The position numbers and the translations under genes were made by a program. A stretch of DNA of 64,000 nt from NCBI GenBank assembly GCA_028551475.1, contig CM052358.1, forward strand, positions 27,244,853-27,308,852. Reading direction: 5' to 3'. Origin of the DNA: Casuarina equisetifolia (Eukaryota > Streptophyta > Magnoliopsida > Fagales > Casuarinaceae). Of this stretch, positions 47,494-57,862 are shown piece by piece. The notes under the pieces were generated by a model. That model saw only the letters and a program-made list of their open reading frames with translations. It was not told the DNA's origin and searched no databases. Every line of letters begins with the position of its first letter. The stretch's first letter is position 1.

Positions 47494-49184
47494 ATTTGTA
47501 CTTCTTTTTGCCTTTGCAGTAGCTCAAGCATGAACTTCGAACGAGCTTAAGGGGGTGAATTATCAAAATGATCAAAAGATTTTTATTTAAAAGAATCAAC
47601 ATTGTAAAACAAGAAGTCAACATGAGAAATTGTTTAGTGAGCTTCAGTAAACGAAACTTCCGGCATTTGCTTCCCTGCGTAATGGTCTTTGTTGTGGATT
47701 TGCAGATTTGATCATGAAAAACGCATAGTCTCTCAAATTCCAGTCTGGTTGTCTTTGAACACTAACCTCATGCGTCGGGTAGTCCTTTTCATGATCTCCA
47801 CGCCCTTCATGGGCTCCTGTTCTGTCATGTCTAGAGAGTAGTGCGGAACGTATTCATAATGATCAAAGAAATGAAAAGATATCGGCTTGACTGTTACAAA
47901 GTAGCTGGCCAAGAAGACTCTGGAAGCAATTTACATGTAAATCTATTCTCAGGATCTCCATATCTGTAGATGTTTTCAAGAATAAACGTAGCGAAAAGTT
48001 GGTCCAAAGTTCGAAGTCATTTCAACTTATAATTTCTTTTCCATTAGTTTTGACAGAAAATGGTAAATGTGATGGTGATAAGAATAATAATGTGAGGTTC
48101 ATAACAATAATAAACATGAAATGGAAAAATAAAACAAGATGCTACGACTACAACTCAGTATAGAAAGATGGAAAATTATTAGCCTAAGATTAAGCTCACT
48201 GATGGGGTTAATAACAAACAAATCACCTGGAAAATATGTTCTTAAAACCAAGTGCCAAACAAAATTTTTTTACAAGCACCGGTATCAACAACCAGTACAA
48301 CACTTTCTTCACTCTCAGAGAAAACTTCATATAAATAGAGATAAATTATAAAGTAAATGAACAAGCAGAAATAAAACCAAAAGCCATAACTTTTTCTCTC
48401 TTTGTTCTCCCTTCTCCTTGTCAACAATCTGTTCCGGCACTACAATCTTCGTCTTTACATCTGAATCATTGACCCTTCTATGGTCAAATAAAATTTCAGT
48501 ATTGCTCGGCATTTGGCGAGTTTTAATAGTGAGAGACAAGCAAAGGAGAGCAGAGGACAGGCAGTTGACGCAGCAGAGAGGGTTTGATCCGGCGGCGGAA
48601 TGAGAAAGACGTGGTAAGGGAAAGTACTCGTAAACAGATCATCGTTCTCTTCACTTTGACAAAACCCGAGCTGCATTTTGTGGAGTCTGATGAGTCGGAG
48701 CTACATCTGTGAACTACTGCATCTGCAAACGAGGCCCATTACATTGGTTATCAAAAATTAAAATTAAAACTAGCATGCATGCACACAAAGATTGAATTTT
48801 AGAGCTTAGTTTTTTGAAATCCTTTCTGCTAAAGTTGCTCTAGGTCTGTAATAGAATGACCATAAGCCTTTCCAATACCCACAATTCATTGATCAGTTTC
48901 AAATCTTGTCCCTTGTGTTCATTGCTTGATGTTCCAAGCAAGAATTAATGATAAAAGAATGAAATAAACAAGAAAGATCAGTAAAGTCGGAATATCTTGA
49001 TTAATTCTACCTCATTATGCTAGTATATAAGCTGAAGTCGCACTTACCCCTGAGTCAGATTTCACATATTTGTCAGTCAACCAACATAGCTATTTGGACG
49101 AAATAATTTCCAATTAGTTTCGGAATCCAAAGCACGTGGTGAAATGTCCCTTACAATGTCAGCAAATTGCACAAAATCATTGGG
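47494..49184. other. Spacer with TNL-flank repeats
   Basis: About 47740-47880 (CTTTGAACACTAACCTCATGCGTCGGGTAGTCC) is another TNL-upstream module. About 48450-48745 is a TNL 3'-flank repeat (ATAAAATTTCAGTATTGC, GAGAGACAAGCAAAGGAGAG). No gene is supported. Confidence 0.4.
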
Positions 49185-49672
49185 CTATGCTCCCCAATAC
49201 ATTCCACGCACCCAACACTCCACCTCCACATTTAGGTAACATGATTCAATTGAAGCATCAAGGCAGCCTTTCTGTAAAACGTCTAAGCCATTTGGGTTCG
49301 TAGGTTTATAAAACCAGTTTGGGGATATATACACCCAAAACGCATTTGGCCCAAAGGAAGGGGTTTCAGGGGCATAAACAAGGATGCTTTCATACAAAGT
49401 TCATTGCTTTGAAAATGACAAAGGAAGGAAGGAGGTGCATGACTGTCATTATAAAATATTTGGTAATTTGAATTCTCTTGCTCATCCAACTTCCTTTTCT
49501 TTTCTTTTTCTCGAAAAGTGTGAAGCTTATGGACTTGATAATGAATTAGCAAGGTACATCCCAAGAAGCAACTTTCCATTGAAATTTCAAAGGAATTATT
49601 GACATTCTGATTGAACCAATTTAGAATTCTAAACACTGACACTGTACGTACAACGTTACAATTGAAATTCAT
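49185..49672 (-). pseudogene. TNL relic 5 (C-JID exon only)
   Basis: On the minus strand, after a TTTGACAG acceptor, the frame reads ILNWFNQNVNNSFE, CTLLIHYQVHKL and PPSFLCHFQSNEL. It shifts near 49395, and the neighbouring frame continues YAPETPSFGPNAFWVYISPNWF and DASIESCYLNVEVECWVRG to 49185. Nearly the whole exon is present with one clear frameshift, but no LRR precedes it: the sequence beyond 49690 is unrelated. Confidence 0.8.
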
Positions 49673-51075
49673 CTGTCAAATAAAACCAAGAAGAACAATG
49701 ATTGCTATTTGGGATGATGAAAGCTCTTTATCAAATGAGGATGAACAACAAGAAGTTGCACATTTATTCTTGATCACAATAGCAACCATTGAAGAAGAAG
49801 TAGGAAAAGTAAGATTAGTTTGTACGACTTTCTACTCATTAATGTTAAAAGTAGAGGTGGCTCTCTTCTTTTGAAGTGAAGGAGAAAAAGAAAAATAATT
49901 GAACTATAATTATATGGTTTCATGTGCTATTATAAAGTTCAAGGTCTACCATATCACTTCATTGGTAGGAAAAGAAATCTATGTGATATCCTTTCCCCCC
50001 ACTATAGAAAAACAAAACTCACTTTCACAAAAATTTCAAAAAGTAGTATGTAAATTATCATAATGTTCAAAAGAACTTTCCAACAACTTCAAGATTTTTT
50101 TTAAAAAAAGTTGTCAATAAATGCATAAAGTAAATAAAACTTTTGTTTGGAAAAGCAATAAAGATCAACTCAAGAAAACTTTTTATGACACTTTTGGAAA
50201 AAGAAACTTTTGTTCATACTGCTTCTTTGTGCAATTGTTAGACTTAAAAAGAGTATTGCCATAACCGATATTAGTGATAGTAAGGACTTGTGTTATCTTG
50301 ATCAAACCTTGAAAGACAAGGTTACCTTTTTTTATTGCAAATAAAGCTTTCAAGGATTATTTTAACAATACCATAAGGACTTTAAAAACAAAACCATTAC
50401 ATCATATTGTTTCTTAAATAAGCGACTTTAAAATGGCTTTGATAATGGTATTGTTGAACCAAAAAAGTTTACAACAAGTTCTTGAAATTATCAAAAAATA
50501 TTTTCATGAAAAGTTTATAACTATCCATTTTGTAGAGTGCAAAATACTTGATAAACTTAACTTTATGTCACAATTGTTTATGGTCCTTTAGCTATTTTGT
50601 TGGATGCTTTTAACTTAGCATAAATATACGTCATATTTATATGACCACAAAGGGACAAGACTTAAGATTAACTTCAATGCAGAGATTAAAAAGGCTTTTA
50701 AGTTTTTGACATGCTAACATGTAAAGCCATAAAACTGAACACGAAACCGATATTTTTTGGACCAAACAAGCGCCCTATCGATTTGCTCTATCTTCTAAGA
50801 TTGATTGGGCTTCTCTGCCAAAGGCCACTCAGCTGCATCGCAAGGATTATCCACTGTTGTGGATAGCATTCTTGGACACCAATGACAACCATATTGCAAT
50901 TCTAATGAAGAATTATATAACTATTATTTGATTCACTACTGTGACGTTTGAGCTACCATGTCCAAAGCCGTCGCCCACATTGTAAACCACCTGGCCAAGA
51001 TGGTTGGCTTCTTCATTTCACTTGGCAAGAAGCCATTGTTGTCTCGTAGAGTTAGGTATCCAAGAAGTTAGAACC

Positions 51076-52930
51076 CTATTTATCCTTTGCTATTGATTTA
51101 TCGTAGTGCAACCTTTGCAGTTTAAAAACAATCGTTGAAAATATTACTGATGGTTGAAAACATAGACTATTATGTTTCCTCTTAAATATGGGCCCTTCCA
51201 CAATCAAATAAAATTTCAGGATTGCCATACATTCAAGGACCTTTAATGGTGGGAGACAGACTGAGGGGACCAAAGGGTAAGCCATCAGCACCAAGGCCGA
51301 TCGCAAAGTCGGGATGCTTTCGTACCAAGCTCAATGTCCAGAAAATGACATAGAAAGGACGAAAGAGCAGGATTGTTGCCATGCTAATCCAACTTTCATC
51401 TTACTCCTTTTTACTTGAAAAATGTCAAGTACATGGACTCGATAGATAATTAGCAAAGCACATCCATCCCATGCATCATCTAACCATTCCAAGCAACTTT
51501 TCATTGTTCCAACGGAATTACTAATTGTTTGACTAAACCACTTTGTGATTCCAGTTAACAATATAAAACCAACCATTTAACAAGGCTCCCAACTCCATAC
51601 AACAGAAACCAAGAAGAAAAAGACATCAAATGCCAGTATTATTATCTAAAATGTAGCAATAACTTTTGTTAATTTCAAACAACAAAAGGAAAGAAACAGA
51701 GTCAAGGTTTGCCAACATTGTTAATGTGGACAACCCAAAAAGTGAAATCATCAATCAAACTACTAACACCTTCAACATAACAAATGTCCAGTTGATTCAC
51801 AATATTTTAGCTCCAATTAATGATTCTAATAAATTATAACAACTCAGATTTAGCTTCTTTATAAGTCAAAAACGTGATAATAAAGGCTTTGGAAAGTTTG
51901 AAGCTTGTCATAGCAACTCAATTGAAGCTTAATAGGATTGGGTGAGAGTGTTGTAAATTTGTTGCCAAAAAAATTTAATAACTCAATTGAAGATAAACAA
52001 CTAAAATTATTAAAAATATCTATATTTAATAGATTTAGAAAACTTAGATCTAATACTTATACAAAATAGAAACCTAAGAAAAAATTAAGAAGCTAATACC
52101 AGATGGATTTAGGCCTCTACCTTCAATGTTTAAAACTCCAAACCTATAGGAATAAGAAAACCTACGGCACAAGAACTTTGGGGCCGCATATGTTAGAAAA
52201 GCGCCACAAACAATACAAATCTTCTACAGTAAGTCTCTATACGATCGTGACTGATATTAAATTAGAGCAGCTTCATGGCAAGGAAGATCTACTTGAGAGG
52301 GGATCTCGGTGTTGGTGCTTTCGAAAGGATATATGGAGGAAGCAGGAGGAATGGCGGTCGCCCACCCCATTTCTGTTAGAGCAGTGGTGCTGTTGCTCGT
52401 CATGCTTCAGCAATAGCAGAGTATGAACATCATTGATATTGACCCGACGGGTGGGAGGAACATCACATCCACCGGCCGGCGAGATCTTGACCAAGTTGCT
52501 GGACGGATTGCAGCTACCGATTAAGCGAGTTTATGCAAAAGCTTGTTAAGGATGCAAATTACTTGGGAAGAACTTCGAAATTTTTCTGTTTGATTGGGAA
52601 TATATATAAGAAGGTAATGTCATCTGATTTTATGCCCTTTTGATGGAAAATTTAGGTTACTTGTTCTTTTGATAAACCAAAAAAGAACAAGAAAAAAAGA
52701 AGAAGAAGCTACAAAAGATAAACTCTAGAACTATAATGATAACTTCTTAGTGTCAGTTGAATCCAAAACTTTGAAAATGTCATTATTCACAATATTTGAA
52801 AACTTTGTAAGTCCTTAAGAGAAGCAAGATTAAAATAGGTATGGGATCATGTTGATCTCTTCTGGGAGATTTTTAAGGTAGTGACAACCAGTTAAATCCA
52901 ATTTTCTTGAGCCATTTCTTAAATATGAGA
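51076..52930 (-). pseudogene. TNL relic 6 (LRR + C-JID), interrupted by an S19 retrocopy
   Basis: The unit B counterpart of TNL relic 3. The C-JID is at about 51590-51240 (TKWFSQTISNSVGTMKSCLEWLDD, WDGCALLIIYRVHVLDIF, then broken; RSALVLMA in another frame). LRR remains lie at about 52100-51720 and 52930-52710, on both sides of the S19 retrocopy. It is broken by stops and frameshifts; no TIR or NB-ARC. Confidence 0.75.
52225..52710 (+). pseudogene. Ribosomal protein S19 (eS19) processed pseudogene, copy B
   Basis: Same insertion as copy A. Readable parts are YDRD-stop-Y-stop-IRAAS, then with shifts [27 protein letters not shown] with RPPHFC-stop-[17 protein letters not shown] and [16 protein letters not shown], ending in AATD-stop (TAA at 52522). 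This copy keeps the ITS(S/T)[11 protein letters not shown] ending better than copy A. A 3' non-coding stretch and an A-rich tail (about 52672-52710) follow. Confidence 0.88.
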
Positions 52931-55079
52931 AATTGTTATTTTACTTTTTGTCAAATAAGATTAATATTTTTTAAATTCTAATTATCTATCCAAAAAATCA
53001 AGGCATTATCTTGGAAAAGTTCTTTTATTAATTTAAAGGAATTTTATTTCATTGATTTACTGAAAAGTACAAAATATGGATAAATATATGTACATCTGAA
53101 TTAGATTGGCTTCTGTTTGAATCATTATAGAAATAAAATGATTTCTTGAAATCTTTATAAAATTAATATTAGATTTTGTATGACTAGAAAACTCAATAAA
53201 GAGCTATAAAAGAGAATTAATGGACTAGAATTTGAAGAAACGCTCTAAGATTTTTCAAGTTTGGACCAAATCAGCCTCTACTTGTTTCCTTATTCTCCTA
53301 ACGTTGATTGGGCATTTTTGCTAGGCCTACTATTCATTGGATGGATTATCCATAATTGAGAACAATCGTTCTTGCACCTCAGTTTCATCCATCATGAACT
53401 AAACATTGTGCTAAACACCACGTGATAAATGACATGCTATTTAGACACTTTAAAGTGGAAAAGAAAAAAAATAGAATTTCATCTTTCTTGCGGCAAATCT
53501 AGTCAAGCATTGGGAAACTATTGTTATATTTGTGCACATTGGTTTAAGCAATCTCCAAGCAAGGCAATCAACCAGTGCCTTGGATTAAGTGTTTTAATAT
53601 TGACGACAGCCAAATATGTATCATAAAAATTTCGACTTCAACGCCACATTAAGTAATGTAAGCTTGGAAGACGAAAAGCACGAGTTAACCAGTCCATGAG
53701 CGCCAAGCCCCTTTGCAATTTGTGAACAACTTCATTCATATGCAACTTGTACCACAAAAGCTGCATATGAAAATAAATTACAAGAAACAAATTATCAGAA
53801 GATACAATAAAATTTAAGATGCGCACAAAGGCTTAGACTGAAAGCTTAACCTATTGAAACCTTAACCAGCCAAAAGTTGATCAACGTCTATAATAAAACA
53901 CCTCAACCCTTTCTAATATTTAAATTCATGGCTCAGCTTCTTTATCTCTTCTATTGTATTTATACTTTGATATTTAGGGAAGGAGTTAGTAATAACACTA
54001 AAGTAAACAAGAAACAGCCGCACATACATGTGGCGGAGCTGCTCCTAAGGTTATTAGAAGTAGGGGTAGATTTGAGCAAATATGTAAGGAAACCTGTGGA
54101 AGCAAACCATCAACGAGATCTAAGAGAAAACTGTAGGCAACCTTCTCGATCTGGACGGTGAGAGCCAGACAAGAACTGGAAAATGCCCTTAGCACGTGTA
54201 TTTACCGTCCCAAGGACAAAGCGCAATACATACAAGCCTTTTGTAGCCAGGAAAAGGAACTGGAGAGTGCAGAAGGGAAAGTTTTCAAAGAAGTCAATAT
54301 TGTGAAAAAGTTGAAAGTAGTTAATTAATCCAAAATTTAGTTTCGTGGCAAGGCTCGAACAAGTTGGATATTCACCAGCTCTTGGCTTTGTAATAGTGAG
54401 TCCATTCTAGGAACATTAGCAAATTAGATTTTGATCTCAATTATTCTCCAAAGTTGTTTGTAGTACGAAAAAATTTAATTGTGCATTTACAATCTGTGCA
54501 TTGCAATGGGATTAATTATACTTATTGTAATATGAGCTTGTCCTTTTCTTTTCTCTCTTTGAGGACATGGAAGTGTTGGATTAGGATATAAGTGGTTAAA
54601 CTTTTCTTAATTTCAATTAAATAAATCAGACTCCTAAAAAAAAAGACGCAAGGATTTGAATGTGGCAGTTTTAGGTAACGCTGGGAGATTGGCCCCTCCG
54701 TTGGAGGCCAACCTTTCATTGGGCTCCTTTGTATCTTAAAAAAGTATAAAACATAAATCACATGACGAAGAATCAAATACAAAAAAGTGAAAATAATAAG
54801 ATAATTTCACCCATTATATGATATTTCATTTGCTATTCTTCATATTTTTAACACTTACATCATTGGTTCTTAGTTTAGTTGGGTTAGATACATAATCACA
54901 TATACTTGATTTTCATACCAATGTAATATAACTCCACCCACATTATAATTGTGTTACTTATATTTAATTAGATAAGATAATTTATCTATTTTCTTCAAAT
55001 TTCAACATTTATGTTATTTCCTTTTTAATTTTAATCAAACTACACCTCAGTACATACACAGGTGGCCAAATTAATTACC
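52931..55079. other. Duplicated spacer upstream of TNL relic 6
   Basis: Counterpart of 26521-28380. It holds the two better-conserved blocks: about 53638-53826 minus, with a 62-codon frame QLLWYKLHMNEVVHKLQ; and 53998-54195 minus, with a 65-codon frame IEKVAYSFLLDLVDGLLPQ. Neither is recognised, and neither is intact in unit A. Confidence 0.4.
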
Positions 55080-55345
55080 AAGGTTTTGCTCAAGCGATTC
55101 ACTGCCAAAGTTACCGCGGCGAGCGGGTGCGCGCGTGTTGGAATGCTGGTTGTGCACGCGGAGCCCAAGTGGCTACACGTGGCGTGTGATGGGTTGCAGG
55201 AGTTAGTTGTAGTGTACTGTGGGAGGTTAGAGGCTGACGTGTCTGCACGCCTGTGGAAGGAGAGTGCATGGCATCTGTTGTACCATGTGGAGCACGTGCC
55301 GGCATGTTGGTGAGGATACGTGGCGTGTGCTGAGAATGTGCTAGC
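55080..55345. repeat. GC-rich ACGT-motif segment, copy c
   Basis: The third copy of the segment at 28380 and 31640. It has CTACACGTGGCGTGTG (a G-box, CACGTG) near 55172, GACGTGTC near 55238, and CACGTG and TACGTGGC near 55293-55318. The start GCGGGTGCGCGCGTGTTGG is shared with the 28380 copy. Confidence 0.6.
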
Positions 55346-57451
55346 TTATGTAGACAATAATTAATCTGTAGATTATGATGAATTTGGTACATAGATGTCA
55401 ATAATTAATATCTTCATAATTTCAAAATTAGCTATAAGGTGGTCGTATCTTACTATATTGACTAGTTAATTAACTTTGATCCATAAATTTTTTTAGACAA
55501 CTAGTTTTTTACCTACAAAGAAAATCAAAGTGCATTAGCTGGTTTGTGTTTCTTTAAATAGGGGCTATATGCTAGACTTCTTACTCAAGCCAAATATACC
55601 ATAACATGTCTTTGATCATTCAAGTTTGACACGGCTAAATGTTCCAAAATATTTACTATTGATATCTTAAAGAAGTTTATAGTTGGTTGCATTATTTTGG
55701 AACATTTGGTATTATCAAACTTAATTAATTCAACGTGTTAAAACTTTAAAGTTGATATTTGGAGGTGTTTCATGGACGAATATTATATTGTTGAACTTTT
55801 AGTGCATGAGCAAATGTTCATTAGATTTCAGATTTGATATTGTAAAAAATTTGTAGTTCCTATATTAGAGATACTTTTGATTAATTGTAAGCATGTTATA
55901 AAAGCTTGTTTAAAGTTATTTTAGATTAAATTAAGTGTTTCCTATGCAAATGTTAGTTTCTTTTAGAGAGCTATTGTATAAAAAGATTATTTTAAACATA
56001 AATGAGCATTGTTTTCTTCCACCTTTTACACCTGTGGTTTGTACTAAACTTTCAGTCCCTATCACATGTATAATCCTTCATTTTATCACATCCCCATTCA
56101 TGCAACTAAAATTATATGGGTTGTAGTACCTTTGTCCAATGGCAGGTCAAATTGATCAAAATTTTTTTAGTCCTAAGTTTGATGAATGTATTTATCACCA
56201 ATTAAAATATGCATAACACCATATGGGTGCCCATAGGAAACGTGGAAAGCTGACTTGCAGGTCGAGTTACGCTTTCGGCCATACCTGGCCATGTTGCCTT
56301 AACGCAACTTCTATAGTCTTAGGTGGTTTCGAAATTCTAGGACGGGACCAGAGGTTGGTTAAATGACTTCAAAATTCGATGAATGGATGAAGAATTTTCA
56401 AGATAATTATAGAGGTGGCTTTCTCACCGTTGCAAATCATTATAGGTCAATCCAAATCATTCGTGCAACAGCAAATGGTTCTTTCAATTTATTATATATG
56501 TTAGCTTTAAGGGTTATATTTCGTAAATTGAAAGCATATGCAAGAAAACTTTTGGCCAGCCTGATGGATGCTTCCAGTGGTGTACTGTTACAACTGTCCA
56601 AAATAATCTTTGTTTTTAAAATGATTCCACTCGTTTGTATGTGTTATTTCATGGTAATGTTTCTTTCAATATTTGTAGGTTTTTAAAATTTATTACAAAA
56701 GTAGAATGGTGACTATTATTGGATATATGAGATAAAAAAAAAGTTAAAACTTAAAAAGGAAAACATTTGACTCTTTTATTGCCCATAGGGTTGTGCACTA
56801 TATAATTTCTTATTGGGAGTTCAAATGAGCAAAGGTCAATAAGACTATTTTAAACAAATGTAAAAATGATTAACTTTCTAATTACTTTTATAACTATTTG
56901 ATGAATCAAAGAAGGTTTTTATCCTAACTTCCATATCTTTTTATGTTACTTATAGTTTCTAGTTCTCATGGCATTTTATTGTTGGTTGATTGTACCTCTT
57001 CACAATTAGCACAATACAATTGCCTATTCTTTAATTTATTTCTATTTTTATGAAATTCCATGTTTTGAGGCGTTCCTTCTACTTGTAATTCATTCCTACA
57101 TGCTCTTAACATCTATTGATATAAAAATTGAATAACATCACATGGTTTTTTTAAACTAATTTTTTCTTTTATGTTGGATTTCTTATAGGAGCAAGTATTA
57201 ATTTCTTAAAAAACTATTGTAAAGTCATATTGGTTTAGCCAAAATATTAAGTGAAGATTAAAACTACTTTAGTAATATACTATCCCACTTTCAAAGGTCA
57301 ATAACGTTAAACTAATATTTTTAAATGTTATTTTATTTAGAATGATTTCAAGGTATATAAATTTCAACAAAGATTAGGGAATCACTTTGTATAGTTAATC
57401 CTTTGTTAGACAACAAGAAAGGAGAATTTATAAAGGAAGAGTTAAAATTTG
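55346..57451. other. Duplicated spacer and promoter of the 57452 gene
   Basis: No intact gene is called. The short frames at 55935-56126 and 56363-56686 have sister frames in unit A but are not protein-like. The last 160 bases hold the family promoter block (57292-57360) ending in TATATAA at 57354-57360, about 90 bases before the start. Confidence 0.45.
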
Positions 57452-57862
57452 ATGGCTTCAAAATCAATCAACAAGCATGTAGTAGTGATAATAGAGTTGC
57501 TTGTCTTGCTAATTACCAAAGTGTATGCAAATGACCATGCCCCTTTCTTTTCCAATCCCATGTTATTTACTATTGGCCTTGATGTCATTAAACAAAATGG
57601 AAGTTACAACCTTTATTGCCTTGAAAGTACCGTGGAAAGTTGTAAAGGCATACCGTTGTTGGTAGACTTAGAGCGATGTATTGTTTCTCTTCTCTTCAAG
57701 TGCTTCCATCGTAATCCAAAACACAAGAATTTTAGTTTTGATGATCTTTTGTTAATTGCAGACAAATGTGTCGGTCTTTGTCTTGAGAAAGAGAAACTTA
57801 GAGGTTTAGATATTGCTAGATGTTTGTTTGAGTGTTATGAAAGGCATACAAAGAAGCACTAA
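57452..57862 (+). CDS. Small secreted eight-cysteine protein, copy 3 (136 aa)
   Basis: The paralogue of the 852 gene. Signal peptide MASKSINKHVVVIIELLVLL, then ITKVYA with cleavage before NDHAPFF. Eight cysteines in the mature chain with the identical spacing C-x7-C-x11-C-x7-C-x21-C-x3-C-x13-C-x3-C, and a basic HTKKH end. The ATG at 57452 is preceded by the shared leader TTAGACAACAAGAAAGGAG, with TATATAA at 57354. The C-terminal half (CVGLC...RCLFEC) fits a helical hairpin held by two C-x3-C pairs. It is intact, unlike its duplicate at 33853. A secreted or apoplastic peptide is likely; its target is unknown. Confidence 0.85.
   Translation: MASKSINKHVVVIIELLVLLITKVYANDHAPFFSNPMLFTIGLDVIKQNGSYNLYCLESTVESCKGIPLLVDLERCIVSLLFKCFHRNPKHKNFSFDDLLLIADKCVGLCLEKEKLRGLDIARCLFECYERHTKKH

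Noticed and set aside
52103-52494. Open frames on both strands in unit B at the S19 site
   Set aside because: Same reason: shadows of the frameshifted S19 retrocopy and its flank.
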